Origin: an uncultured Planctomycetia bacterium | Lineage (GTDB): Bacteria > Planctomycetota > Phycisphaerae > Phycisphaerales > SM1A02 | DNA: 64,000 nt | Direction: 5' to 3' | Assembly: GCA_937871505.1 (NCBI GenBank) | Contig: CALMPF010000003.1 | Coordinates: 1 to 64,000, forward strand | Shown here: positions 43,983 through 53,102 of the stretch, piece after piece | Layout: every line of letters begins with the position of its first letter | How positions within the stretch are numbered: position 1 is the stretch's first letter | Translations under genes and position numbers: made by a program | Notes under the pieces: model-generated | Seen by the model: the letters and a program-made list of their open reading frames with translations, nothing else | Told to the model about the DNA's origin: nothing | Databases searched by the model: none

Positions 43983-45710
43983 ATGACGAGCTCTCCGATC
44001 CGCTTCGATCGCGCGGCGACCGGCTGGACCGCCGGCGCGGGACTGATCGCGGTCTTCGCCCGGACGTCGCTGGCCTGTCTCGCGCTGCTCGTCGGCTCTC
44101 TCCGCCCGGCCGACGCCGGGGCCGCGGAGGCCGCCGCGACCCGGGCGCGCTCCGAGGGTGCGGCGAACGTCGAAGCGTGGTACGAGCTGCGTCTCGGGAA
44201 CGTCCACTGCGGCTGGATGCGCACCGCGACGGTGACGCAGCGCGACCGCGTGTCGACCTCGTCCGAGACCGTGCTCCGGCTCGACCGCGCCGGCGAACGG
44301 GTGACGATCGAGCTGTCGAGCGAGTTCGTGGAGACGCTGACCGGACACCCCGTCTCGATGTCCGTCAGGAGCGCCACCGGAGGACCGCCGGTGACGACGC
44401 GCTGGACGTTTCCCGCCGGGGGCGAGCGGGGTGGCGGAGGCGGTGAGTCGCCGTCCGTCGCGGTCGTCGAGCGGCAGGGCGACCGCGAGCGGCGGAGCGA
44501 GGAGCCGCTTCCGGCCGGGGAGTGGCTGCCCCCTGCGGCCGCGGAGCGCTTCTTCGCGGAGCGTCGCGCCGCCGGTGCGACCGAGGTGAGCTATCGCGTC
44601 GTCGATGGGCAGGCCGGCCTGCGCGCCGCGAAGGTCAGTGCGCGACGCGTCGGGGAGGGGCGGTTCCGGATCGAGACCGGCGCCGCGCGCGGAGAGCGCG
44701 AGCTGCCGACGACGATCTGGGAGATCGCGACGGATCTCGTTCCCGTCGCAAGCACCATCGAGCTGACCAGCGACGGCCGGATCGTGCGCAGCTTCACGAT
44801 GCTCGGAGCCGAGCGGCTCGAAAGCGTCCTGAGCACGCGCGATCGGGCGCGGCGGCTTGGATCGGCCCCGGCGCCGGACCTGATCTCCTCGACGATGAAC
44901 GCCCCGGATCGACCGATCCAGCGCCCGCACGCGACGCGGCGGGCGCGCTACCGCATCGAGATCGCGGAGGGCGAACTCCCGGAGCTTCCGGAGGCGGGGG
45001 CCCAGCGCGTCGAGCGCGACGGTCCCTCCGCGGCGATCCTCCTCGTCGACGTCGGTCGTCCGCTCGCGGCGAGCGAGGCGGAGCGCGGCGATCCGGCGTA
45101 CCGGGCCGCCTCGGCGCTGATCGACTTCGACGACCCCGACGTGATCGCGCTGACCGAGCGGGCGCTCGGCCGGGGCTCGGGTCGATCGCGCCCCGCCGCA
45201 CCGGCGCCGAGCGCGGCGCCCTCCGGGCAGTCACCGCCGGTCGCGGCGCCGGCGACGCTCGAGACCGCCGAGCGACTCCGCGCCTTCGTCGTCGGCCACA
45301 TCCGCGACAAGGGTCTCGCGACCGCGTTCGCGGGCGCCGCGGAGACGGCGCGCAGCCGCGCGGGCGACTGCACCGAACACGCCGTCCTTCTCGCGGCGAT
45401 GCTCCGCGCTGCCGGAATTCCCGCGCGGATCGGGGTGGGCCTCGTCTACGCCGATCGGTTCGCGGGGCGGCGCGACGTCTTCGCGTGGCACATGTGGACG
45501 CAGGCGCTCATCGAAGATGCCGAGGGCACGTGGCGCTGGATCGACCTCGACGCGACCCTGGATGGTCGGTCGTTCCATGCCGCGCACATCCTGACCGCCA
45601 CCACGAGCCTCGCCGAAGGGCCGCTCGATCCGCGCCTCGTCGGCATCATCCCCATGCTCGGCCGCCTCTCGATCAAGGTGCTCGAGGTCGATCACGGGCG
45701 CCGGCCCTGA
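43983..45710 (+). CDS. Secreted transglutaminase-like protein
   Basis: A 575-aa protein with a signal-type start (FARTSLACLALLVGSLRPADA). The C-terminal transglutaminase domain has Cys463 in ARSRAGDCTEHAVLLAAMLRAAGIPARIGVGLVY, His503 in VFAWHMWTQALI and Asp521 in WRWIDLDATL, forming the papain-like triad. The N-terminal 350 residues form beta-rich domains (WYELRLGNVHCGWMRTATV). Low-complexity insertions occur near residues 150-165 and 405-425. It may cross-link or cleave peptides in the periplasm; relatives are often uncharacterised. The start could also be the TTG nine bases upstream. Confidence 0.88.
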   Translation: MTSSPIRFDRAATGWTAGAGLIAVFARTSLACLALLVGSLRPADAGAAEAAATRARSEGAANVEAWYELRLGNVHCGWMRTATVTQRDRVSTSSETVLRLDRAGERVTIELSSEFVETLTGHPVSMSVRSATGGPPVTTRWTFPAGGERGGGGGESPSVAVVERQGDRERRSEEPLPAGEWLPPAAAERFFAERRAAGATEVSYRVVDGQAGLRAAKVSARRVGEGRFRIETGAARGERELPTTIWEIATDLVPVASTIELTSDGRIVRSFTMLGAERLESVLSTRDRARRLGSAPAPDLISSTMNAPDRPIQRPHATRRARYRIEIAEGELPELPEAGAQRVERDGPSAAILLVDVGRPLAASEAERGDPAYRAASALIDFDDPDVIALTERALGRGSGRSRPAAPAPSAAPSGQSPPVAAPATLETAERLRAFVVGHIRDKGLATAFAGAAETARSRAGDCTEHAVLLAAMLRAAGIPARIGVGLVYADRFAGRRDVFAWHMWTQALIEDAEGTWRWIDLDATLDGRSFHAAHILTATTSLAEGPLDPRLVGIIPMLGRLSIKVLEVDHGRRP

Positions 45711-45774
45711 GCGCGCGCCGCGCGGCGTCCGCCGTTGATCCGGCGCCGCCGAACGCGGCGACCGCGCAGCGCGC

Positions 45775-45808
45775 CCGCCGCCACCGGCGTCGATTCCGGT
45801 GGCGGCGG
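45775..45808. terminator. Perfect 13-bp hairpin between convergent genes
   Basis: CCGCCGCCACCGG (45775-45787) pairs perfectly with CCGGTGGCGGCGG (45796-45808) around the loop CGTCGATT. It lies between the convergent transglutaminase and metallopeptidase genes and should work in both directions. Confidence 0.8.
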
Positions 45809-45871
45809 AGCGCCCGCAGCGCAGCCGCGCGGGGTGCCGCGCGAGCTCCGCGTGGTCGGGGTCGGGTGCTC

Positions 45872-48127
45872 TCAGCCCCAGGCGCCGAGGAGGAGCCCGA
45901 GATCCGCGCCATCGACGGTTCCGCTGCCGTCGAGGTCGGCGCCGCCCGCTCCCTGCGTTCCCCACGCGCCGAGGAGCAGTCCCAGATCCGCACCATCGAC
46001 GATGCCGTTGCCGTCGAGGTCGGCGCCCTCATGGAGATACCACGAGGCCGGGATGACCATCTTCGGCGTGCCGGGTCCTTCGACCCGCGCGATGAGGCCA
46101 GCTCCGCCGAACCGCTCGAAGAACTCCACGCGGATGCGGTGAGTTCCGGCAGCGAGGCCGATCGTCCCCGATCGCTCGAGCATTCCGTGCAGGCCGTCGT
46201 TGTCGACCACCAGCGCGCCGCCGACGAAGAGCCGCGAGCCGTCGTCGCTCTCGCAATGGAACGTCCAGAGTCCCGGCTCGGGAATCTCGACAGAGCCGAC
46301 GAAGACGGCGCCGACGAGGTCGGCGAGTCCGCTTCCGGCGAAGTTCCCGCCGGTGCTCGGGTAGTCGATCTTCGCGACGGTCTCGTCGAGGAAGGGCACG
46401 AGCCCGTCGAAGTCGGGAAGCTGGATCGGGTCGTCAAGCGCGAAGTAGCGGACGCGGGCGCCTGCGCGGGGCACTGCCGGCGTGATGGACGGAAGCAGCT
46501 CGAGCGCCCGGACCGTCACGGTGCCGATGGCGCTCGCGTCGGCGGTCGCGACGGAGTACTGGAACGAGTCGATGCCCGCGAAGCCCGACGGAGGAGCGTA
46601 CTGGAGGGCGTCGCGGCCCCCGCCGCCGCAACCCTTGCAGAGCGTGATCGTGCCGCCTTCAGAAGAGGTCGCGTCAAACGAGGCGAGCTCGAACGTGGCG
46701 CACGCGGCCGCGAGGTCGTTCGCGAGGACGTCGACGATCGTCACCTCGTCGGGGAGGATCGTGACGAGGTCATCGACGGTCACCGGCACGTCATCGGCGG
46801 GGATGCAGAAGGCCCCCTCCGACGCGAGGTGCGACAGGATCGTCTCGATCGTCCCCGGCGCGAACGCCATCGCGACGTTGGCGAGGCCGCCCGAGCACAG
46901 GTGGCAGTAGCTCATGATCGTGCCGACGCCGAGCTCCGAACAGTCGCCGTTGCCGCAGCCGTCGATCGGGGGGTTCATGCTGTGCGTGTGCGGCGCGCCG
47001 AAGTTGTGCCCCAGTTCGTGGGCGACGACCATCAGGTCCCAGTTCTGCGCGCTGTAGTCCTGGATCGGGTAGGGAAAGGACCCCCCGAGGTTGGCGGAGA
47101 GGCCGTATCCGAAGGTGTCGGTGCACGTGCCCGGAAGCCAGGCGACGCCGCCGCCGAGTCCGCGACCCGAGAGGAAGTGCGCCGTGCTGCGCGGGATGGC
47201 ACCTTCGAACGCTGCCCACCAGTCGCGGAACTGGAAGAGCTGCGACACGGCGCCGCCCTCCGTCCACGGATCGTCGGGGGTGGCCCAGAGCCGAAGGAAG
47301 GAGACCTGGAACTGCGTCAGGGTGTCGCGAGCGAAGACCTCCGAGGCGCCTGCGATGAGCGTGACCGCGTATGACGCCGCCGCTTCGAGCGTGCCGCCGA
47401 AGAGCAGGGTGAACTCGTGGTCGGTCTCCACCGCGATCGTCGCGGTGCGGCAGGCGAGCCCGGCGATGCCGCCATCCGCCGCGCGCCGCGCCGCAGTCTC
47501 GCCAGACCAGTCCCGCCCCTCGTAGCCGGGAAGCTGCTCGGCGTGACACGGGGGCACGACGAGCTCGAGCGTTCCCTCGGGAAGGGCGCCGGGGTCGAAG
47601 ATCAACGGCGGGCGAGCACCGTCCACGGTGCCGCTGACGATCTGCGTTCGTCCGCCGCGATCGATCCAGCCGGAGACGCCATGGGGACCGACGGAAAGGA
47701 ACGCGTGCGTCCCGGCGGCCTGTCCACGCCAGACCCGGAGCGTGCTGCGCAGCGCCGCGAGGTCGAGCTCGACTGGCCCGGCGGCGCCGATTGCGACGAT
47801 CCTGGCGTCCGGTGCGAGCACGTCGATCGGATCGAGCGTGAGCAGGAGCTCGTCGCCGTCGGGCATCTTCAGCGCGAGGCTGCGCGATGCGGGATCGCGG
47901 AGGCGGTCGATGGTCGCAGAGGGGATCGCCGCCCTGCCGTCCGCCTCGGTGTGGCCAAGGGCCGGCGCCCGCGGGGGCAGCGCCGGACCGGCGATCGAAC
48001 CGGAGACGATCGCGCCTGCGGCGAGCGCGACGAGTGCGGGGAGGGAAAGGCCGATGGGGGCGAAGATCCCCCGGTTGCGGCGGGCGTGCGCCGCTGAGTG
48101 TCTCTTGAAGCTGGCAGAATCGGGCAT
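45872..48127 (-). CDS. Secreted reprolysin-like (M12) metallopeptidase with PA14-like and dockerin-like domains
   Basis: A 751-aa protein with a signal peptide and GGAG before ATG 48127. The peptidase domain carries VAHELGHNFGAPHTH; His370, Glu371, His374 and His380 give HExxHxxGxxH, with GTIMSYCHLC providing the Met-turn. Next comes a Cys-rich domain with VLANDL and SFQYSV (cadherin-like/Big type). A PA14-like domain (RYFALDD...FAGSGLADLVGAVFVGSVEIPEPGLWTFHCESDDGSRLFVGG...LERSGTIGLAAGTHRIRVEFFE) follows, then two dockerin-like repeats ending LLLGAWG. It probably acts at the cell surface or outside. Confidence 0.93.
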   Translation of the reverse strand: MPDSASFKRHSAAHARRNRGIFAPIGLSLPALVALAAGAIVSGSIAGPALPPRAPALGHTEADGRAAIPSATIDRLRDPASRSLALKMPDGDELLLTLDPIDVLAPDARIVAIGAAGPVELDLAALRSTLRVWRGQAAGTHAFLSVGPHGVSGWIDRGGRTQIVSGTVDGARPPLIFDPGALPEGTLELVVPPCHAEQLPGYEGRDWSGETAARRAADGGIAGLACRTATIAVETDHEFTLLFGGTLEAAASYAVTLIAGASEVFARDTLTQFQVSFLRLWATPDDPWTEGGAVSQLFQFRDWWAAFEGAIPRSTAHFLSGRGLGGGVAWLPGTCTDTFGYGLSANLGGSFPYPIQDYSAQNWDLMVVAHELGHNFGAPHTHSMNPPIDGCGNGDCSELGVGTIMSYCHLCSGGLANVAMAFAPGTIETILSHLASEGAFCIPADDVPVTVDDLVTILPDEVTIVDVLANDLAAACATFELASFDATSSEGGTITLCKGCGGGGRDALQYAPPSGFAGIDSFQYSVATADASAIGTVTVRALELLPSITPAVPRAGARVRYFALDDPIQLPDFDGLVPFLDETVAKIDYPSTGGNFAGSGLADLVGAVFVGSVEIPEPGLWTFHCESDDGSRLFVGGALVVDNDGLHGMLERSGTIGLAAGTHRIRVEFFERFGGAGLIARVEGPGTPKMVIPASWYLHEGADLDGNGIVDGADLGLLLGAWGTQGAGGADLDGSGTVDGADLGLLLGAWG

Positions 48128-48588
48128 GAAGGACTCCAGGCGCGCGGAACCGCGCGCGAAACGGGGGCTGACGGCAGCCGCCGACCCGGGGCCCACGGCG
48201 AGGTGGTGCACAGGCTCGCCTGCGCGAGCCGGATGCGCCTGCAAGGGTCGCGGGCGCTGAGCCGTGCGGAGACCGGGTGTGGAGAGGCGGCAGACCGGAG
48301 TTGGATGGGCCAAGCGTGCGAGAGGCTCTCGACGGGGAGGCCGCCCGGCAAGGTACTCGCGACTCGCTCGGGAGTCGCGGGAATCTGGGCGAGATTGATG
48401 GCGCCGGTCGGAGCGTTGACCCGCTCGGCAGGCCGTTCTCCGGCGGAGTCCGCGCCGCCGAGCGCGCAGCTCGACTCGCGACGCCGCTCCGAGCGCGGCT
48501 GTCCCGAGACCCGTCTGGTGAGTGCGGTCCGGCGATCCCCTGAGCGGCCTCGCCCCGATCGGCCTCGCCCCGATCGGCCTCGCTCGGA
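48128..48588. other. Intergenic region upstream of the metallopeptidase gene
   Basis: A 461-bp gap without a convincing ORF. At 48546-48590 the 15-bp unit GGCCTCGCCCCGATC is repeated three times, the last copy diverged, running just into the stop codon of the FUN14-like gene. Confidence 0.55.
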
Positions 48589-49251
48589 TCAGCCGCGGCG
48601 GAACCCGAACCAAAGTCCGGCGGCGCCGGAGACGCCCCAGGGGACGACCCGCTTGGCGAAGTTCAGCACCTCGTCGCCGCGGTCGTCGACCCACCCCTTG
48701 GCCTCCTCCGCGCCCCGCTGGAGGGACGACCAGTTCACGCCGACGACGCCGGCGCGCTCGAGCAGAACGATGGCGATTCCGAGGGCGGCAGCGACGAGGA
48801 GACCGATCCGCAGGAACGACCGGAGGAGAAACCCGACGACGAACGCTGCGATGAAGCTCCCCCCCATCTTCAGCGGCAGCGGAGCCGCGGCAGGTTCAGC
48901 GTTCGCTGTCGGCTCAACGCCTGCGGTCCCTGCTGCCGGCTGGTTTGGGCGAGGCGACGGGCGCGGGGCGCCGGTGCTTCCGGCGAGTCCGGTCGCCAGC
49001 GTGGGATCGATTCCGCGACCGGGAGCGCCTTCATCCACGGCGGTCCCGTTCGCGGCTTCGGCGCCGACCGTCGAGGCGCCGGACTCGGACCCGTGAGCGA
49101 GCGCACGCGCATCCCTGATCCAAAGCGCGGTTCCGATCGCGGTCCCGAAGAGCGCCACGACGAGCAGCACGCGCGCGACGACGCCGAGGCGTCGGAGCTC
49201 GCCGCGCACGGTGCGGCGGCGGCGCGATGGGTCAGTCCGGGGCTTGGTCAT
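48589..49251 (-). CDS. FUN14-like membrane protein
   Basis: A 220-aa protein. One helix near the N-terminus (VARVLLVVALFGTAIGTALWI) is followed by a Ser/Gly/Pro linker. The C-terminal 95 residues (MGGSFIAAFVVGFLLRSFLRIGLLVAAALGIAIVLLERAGVVGVNWSSL...WGVSGAAGLWFGFRRG) match the FUN14 pattern of two helices, a NW-containing loop and a final Gly-rich helix. The family is widespread in bacteria and mitochondria, with no clear bacterial role. It is on the same strand as, and upstream of, the metallopeptidase gene. Confidence 0.75.
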   Translation of the reverse strand: MTKPRTDPSRRRRTVRGELRRLGVVARVLLVVALFGTAIGTALWIRDARALAHGSESGASTVGAEAANGTAVDEGAPGRGIDPTLATGLAGSTGAPRPSPRPNQPAAGTAGVEPTANAEPAAAPLPLKMGGSFIAAFVVGFLLRSFLRIGLLVAAALGIAIVLLERAGVVGVNWSSLQRGAEEAKGWVDDRGDEVLNFAKRVVPWGVSGAAGLWFGFRRG

Positions 49252-49737
49252 GGTGGTGGAGCGGGAGCGACGAGTGTGGCGGGGTCCGAGAGACCGATCC
49301 TGAGGACGCTCGAGCGGAGCGGCGCCGGGGAGCGCGACGCTCGCGCTCGCAGGGCGGGCGCCTCGGAGAGCGGGGTTCCACCGACGTGATTCGCCCAGCG
49401 GCCCTCGTCCCAGAGCGATGGGGGCATGCTACCGGGCGCCGCAGGAAGGTCGTGCCGATGCGTCGACGGTCACACCGAACGCCGTCGGCGGCGCGCGGCG
49501 GTCGTGAGCCGGAGCGCTGAGTTCCGCCGAAGCTCCCGGCGATCGGGGTCACGGACGCCATGGGGGTGCGAATCCACCGGGAGCGCCTTTGGCGAGCCCG
49601 ACGGGGCGGGGACGACGATCGAGGAAATTAGTCCTATAACACCTCCAAGTGGGGCGTTTGACAGTGGTCGACGGTGGTCGGTGGTGGTCGGTGACGGTCG
49701 ACAGTGGACAGACCTTGCGCGGAGAGGGGCTGTCGAA

Positions 49738-49797
49738 GGGGGCCAGCGCGGGGGCCAACAGGGGGGCCAGCACGGGGGCCAAAGCGGGGACCAGCAA
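49738..49797. repeat. 12-bp tandem repeat, five units
   Basis: Units of the form GGGGGCCA followed by four variable bases occur back to back. The period keeps any frame, but the surrounding frames do not look coding. Confidence 0.8.
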
Positions 49798-49945
49798 GGC
49801 GGCCTCGAAGGACGCCAGACAGGGTGTGTCCACGGCGTGTGGGGGGCTGCCTCGAAGTGGCGCCTGCGGTCGACTCGGCCGGAGGGACCGTTTCCAAGCG
49901 GCGGGCTCGCCCAGAGCTTGCGAGCGCGTTCAACGGCGAGTTCGC

Positions 49946-49974
49946 TTGACAACCGCCCGATATCCAGTACGGTA
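49946..49974 (+). promoter_or_regulatory. Sigma-70-type promoter of the OmcB-like gene
   Basis: TTGACA at 49946-49951 is a perfect -35. TACGGT (49968-49973, spacer 16) or ACGGTA (spacer 17) would be the weak -10. Transcription would start near 49980, leaving a leader of about 110 nt before ATG 50091. Confidence 0.6.
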
Positions 49975-50037
49975 CCGCCAGCGTCTCCCCCCGATTGGTC
50001 GTTCGCGCGGACGACACCGGTTTCACCTTCGCCGTCC

Positions 50038-50056
50038 GTGGAGGACGGTCCTCCAC
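50038..50056 (+). promoter_or_regulatory. Leader hairpin upstream of the OmcB-like gene
   Basis: GTGGAGGA (50038-50045) pairs perfectly with TCCTCCAC (50049-50056) around a 3-nt loop, 34 nt before the start codon. TTTC follows. It could protect the mRNA, attenuate transcription or hide the GGAGG in the stem. Confidence 0.55.
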
Positions 50057-50090
50057 TTTCCGGGAGCCGCACTTCTTCGAGCGCCCAGAT

Positions 50091-51743
50091 ATGTTCAATC
50101 TCATCCCACTCCGTTCGATTGCGGCAATCGCCCTTCCGGCGGCCGCACTTCTCTTGGCGAGCTGCACCGCGCCGTCCAATTCCCGGGGCGTTCGCGGCGA
50201 CGTCCCGCACAGCGCCATGGCGTACGCGGAGGGTCAGCGGGCTGCGCCTGCGGCGACCGAGACGGTCTATGTCGAGGAGGTCCGCACCGCTCCAGCGCGA
50301 CCGCGCAGCACCGGCACCGGCTGCAACTACGCACCGGCCGTCGGCCCCGACCAGCGGGTCACGATGATGGCCTTCCCGACGGGCGACCCGAACACGAGCG
50401 CGCTCTGCGTCTTCCAGGTGATGCCGGCGCAGGTGCGGCTCAACACCGCCTTCGCGCATGAGATCCATGTCCTCAACTGCTCGAATCTCCCGCTCGAGAA
50501 CGTGGTCATCACGGACGAGGGGACTCGCAACCTCACGGTGATCGACTCAACCCCCGCCGCGACGCGCGGGTCGGGCGGCGTTCACTGGAACATCGGCGAT
50601 CTCGGCCCCTGCGAGCACAAGATCATCCGCGTCAACTCCCGCGCGACGTCCGTCGGCGAGGCCGGCAACTGCCTCAGCGCGAGCTACTCGAGCCAGCTCT
50701 GCGCGGTCACTTCGGTGGTCGACCCGCGGCTTGAGATCGTCAAGAAGGCGCCCGCCGAGGTTCGGATCTGCGATCCGATCCTCCTCGAGTTCGTCGTGAC
50801 CAACTCGGGCAGCGGCTCGCTGAGCAACATCTCGATCGCCGACTCGCTGCCCGCCGGACTGACCGTCAACGGCGCCAGCTCGCTCAACCTCCCGGTCGGC
50901 ACGCTCGCCGCCGGCGAGTCGCGGACGCTTCAGGCGTCGGCCCGGGCCGATCGCGTCGGAACCTTCGAGAACGTCGCCACCGCCTCCAGCGGTGACATCA
51001 GCGCGACGTCGAACCGCACCCGGACGGTCGTGAAGCAGCCGAAGCTCGAGCTGATCTGCGATCCGGAAGGCAGCGAGTTCGTCAACCGCACGCTGACGAT
51101 CACCTACACCGTCCGGAACACGAGCGACGTCCCGTGCCCCGACGTCCGCCTGACCAAGCCGATTCCGAACACGACCGCGTTCATCCGCGCCACCGAGGGC
51201 GGCGCTCTCTCGGGCAACAACATCGTCTGGAACCTCGGGACGCTCGCCCCCGGCGCCTCTCGGACGGTCGTCGCCGATCTTCGCACGCAGGCGATCACCA
51301 CGGTGATCTCCACCGCGACTGCGACCGGCGACTGCGTCGAGCCGGTGACCGTCAACTGCTCCAGCGAGATCCGCGGCGTGCCCGCCGTGCTCCTCGAGGT
51401 CGTCGACCTCATCGATCCGGTCGAGATCGGCACTGAGACCACCTACGTGATCTCGGTCACCAACCAGGGCTCGGCCGACGACACCGAGATCACCATGCTC
51501 GTCGAGCTGCCGAGCAACTTCGAGTTCGTCTCGGCCGGCGGCGCGACTCAGCCGCGCCGCACGGGCAACGTGATCGAGTTCACGCCGTACGCCCGCCTCG
51601 CGCCGGGCGCCCGGATCGAGTGGCGCGTCGTGGCCCGCGGCAAGACCGAGGGCAACGTCCGGTCGTCCTTCAAGATGACCACCGCCGAGACCCGTGCCTT
51701 CGGCCCCGTCGAGGAGACCGAGTCGACGACGATCTACGATTGA
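50091..51743 (+). CDS. OmcB-like Cys-containing DUF11 lipoprotein
   Basis: A 550-aa protein. The signal (SIAAIALPAAALLLASC) ends in a lipobox with Cys25. After a short linker come at least three DUF11/CARDB-type immunoglobulin-like repeats: LEIVKKAPAEVRICDPILLEFVVTNSGSGSLSNISIADSLPAGL, ICDPEGSEFVNRTLTITYTVRNTSDVPCPDVRLTKPIP and LEVVDLIDPVEIGTETTYVISVTNQGSADDTEITMLVELP. Paired Cys (NCSNLPLENVVITDEG, GPCEHKII, GNCLSAS) recall the chlamydial OmcB protein, which cross-links the envelope. It has its own promoter and terminator and looks highly expressed. Codon use is more regular than in neighbouring genes. Confidence 0.88.
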   Translation: MFNLIPLRSIAAIALPAAALLLASCTAPSNSRGVRGDVPHSAMAYAEGQRAAPAATETVYVEEVRTAPARPRSTGTGCNYAPAVGPDQRVTMMAFPTGDPNTSALCVFQVMPAQVRLNTAFAHEIHVLNCSNLPLENVVITDEGTRNLTVIDSTPAATRGSGGVHWNIGDLGPCEHKIIRVNSRATSVGEAGNCLSASYSSQLCAVTSVVDPRLEIVKKAPAEVRICDPILLEFVVTNSGSGSLSNISIADSLPAGLTVNGASSLNLPVGTLAAGESRTLQASARADRVGTFENVATASSGDISATSNRTRTVVKQPKLELICDPEGSEFVNRTLTITYTVRNTSDVPCPDVRLTKPIPNTTAFIRATEGGALSGNNIVWNLGTLAPGASRTVVADLRTQAITTVISTATATGDCVEPVTVNCSSEIRGVPAVLLEVVDLIDPVEIGTETTYVISVTNQGSADDTEITMLVELPSNFEFVSAGGATQPRRTGNVIEFTPYARLAPGARIEWRVVARGKTEGNVRSSFKMTTAETRAFGPVEETESTTIYD

Positions 51744-51796
51744 TGCGACGCTCACCGGGGGCTGACTGGATCAGCTTCTGAAGCGCACTGAATCGA

Positions 51797-51826
51797 CGCG
51801 GCGGGCCCGACAGCGGGCCCGCCGCG
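51797..51826. terminator. Perfect 13-bp hairpin between convergent genes
   Basis: CGCGGCGGGCCCG (51797-51809) pairs perfectly with CGGGCCCGCCGCG (51814-51826) around ACAG. TTCGCTTTGG follows on the plus strand. It ends the OmcB-like transcript and can also serve nnrD from the other side. Confidence 0.88.
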
Positions 51827-51936
51827 TTCGCTTTGGTCGGTCGTCTTGACCTGCGGTTCGGGAGACTCCCAGCGCTGCTCGACCCGACGCCTCCGCGGGG
51901 CGAGGTTCGCACCGCGCTGGGTCGTCAGGCGCCGCG

Positions 51937-52929
51937 TCAGGCGCCTCGCATGGCCTCGATGGTCTCCGGGAGCTCGTCCGCGAGCTCCGCCGCGAGCACT
52001 CCCGCGGCACCGCGGCGCGCCGCCCAGCGATCGGCGGCGAGCGCGTGGGCCGCGACGGCCAGCCTGGCGCAGTCGAAGAGCGAGAGGGGAGGGTGTCGCG
52101 AGGGTCGACCGTCACCGTCGGGCGTCGATCCTCCGCGCCGCGCGAACTGCGCGATGAACGAAGCCACGATGCCGGTGAGGACGTCCCCGGTTCCGGCGGT
52201 GCCCAAGGCGGCATTGCCGGAGCGGTTGGTCCACGAGGTGATCCCGTCGCTCACCACCGTCCCTCGGCCCTTGAGGACGACGACGCATCCGAGGCGTCGG
52301 GCGAGGGCCTCGGCGGCCTCGGTGCGGCGCGACGGATCTTCCGGGTCGCAACGGAGCCCGAGCGCCGAGGCGAGGCGCCGGTACTCGCCGGGATGGGGGG
52401 TCAGGACGGCGGGTGCCTGAAGATCGCCGGCGAACTCCGGCGTGGCGGCCAGCGCATTGAGCGCATCGGCATCGATCACCAGCGGCACGGAGTCGCGAGC
52501 GACCAGGCGGAGCGTCACCTGCTCCGGCGCCGGGCCGCGTCCGAGCCCAGGCCCGAGCGCGATGCAGCGTGGCGCGCTGCCGAGGGCGTCGAGGGCTTCT
52601 GCGACCGCCGCAGGGCGCAGCTCGCCGAGCTCGGTCACCGGAAGCGCGACGCCTGTGGCCGAAGGGGCGATGGTCAGTCCCGCGACAAGCAGCGGCGTCG
52701 GCATCGCGAGGATCGCCAGCCCCGCCCCGCTGCGCAGCGCGGCGAGCGCCGCGAACGCGGGTCCGCCGACCATCGTCCGAGGCGGCGCAGCGCACCCCCC
52801 GACGACGAGCACCGTGCCGAACGTGCCTTTGTGCCCGTCGATCGTCCGCGCAGGCAGGCGCGGGAGGGCATCGTCGCGCTGCGAAACGTCTGCGGCGGTG
52901 TTGCGTGCAGCTTCACTCACGGGGAGCAT
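51937..52929 (-). CDS. nnrD: ADP-dependent NAD(P)H-hydrate dehydratase NnrD
   Basis: A 330-aa ribokinase-like repair enzyme that converts hydrated NAD(P)H back to NAD(P)H. It has KGTFGTVLVVGGCAAPPRTMVGGPAFAALAALRSGAG, VIDADALNALA, VLTPHPGEYRRL, VVLKGRGTVVSDG and the catalytic GTAGTGDVLTGIVASFIAQ. Unlike many bacterial forms it lacks the fused N-terminal epimerase (NnrE) domain. The start may instead be GTG 52920. It diverges from the YhaM-like gene. Confidence 0.94.
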   Translation of the reverse strand: MLPVSEAARNTAADVSQRDDALPRLPARTIDGHKGTFGTVLVVGGCAAPPRTMVGGPAFAALAALRSGAGLAILAMPTPLLVAGLTIAPSATGVALPVTELGELRPAAVAEALDALGSAPRCIALGPGLGRGPAPEQVTLRLVARDSVPLVIDADALNALAATPEFAGDLQAPAVLTPHPGEYRRLASALGLRCDPEDPSRRTEAAEALARRLGCVVVLKGRGTVVSDGITSWTNRSGNAALGTAGTGDVLTGIVASFIAQFARRGGSTPDGDGRPSRHPPLSLFDCARLAVAAHALAADRWAARRGAAGVLAAELADELPETIEAMRGA

Positions 52930-53102
52930 CCTCGCCGCATCGGCTCGGCGGCGTCAAACCTCGAGGTACACTCGATGCTTCGTCAGACTCGGCAACCCTG
53001 CCCTGACTCAGTCCCGGAAGCAGCCACGCGGCGGCCGGCGCGACGGCCTCGTGGCATCGTTCGCCCGCAGCGCCTGCTCACCTGGAGCGTCCTGGAGACT
53101 CG

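Larger units (their letters stand above)
49252..50090. other. 839-bp intergenic region with two repeat tracts
   Basis: No convincing gene. At 49659-49711 there is a GACAGTGG/GGTCGACGGTGG tract that begins and ends with related GACAGTGG words. At 49738-49797 a 12-bp unit (GGGGGCCAGCAC and variants) is repeated five times. An isolated AT-rich spot (ATTAGTCCTATAAC, 49627-49640) could be a -10 but has no -35. The right part holds the promoter and leader of the next gene. Confidence 0.6.
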
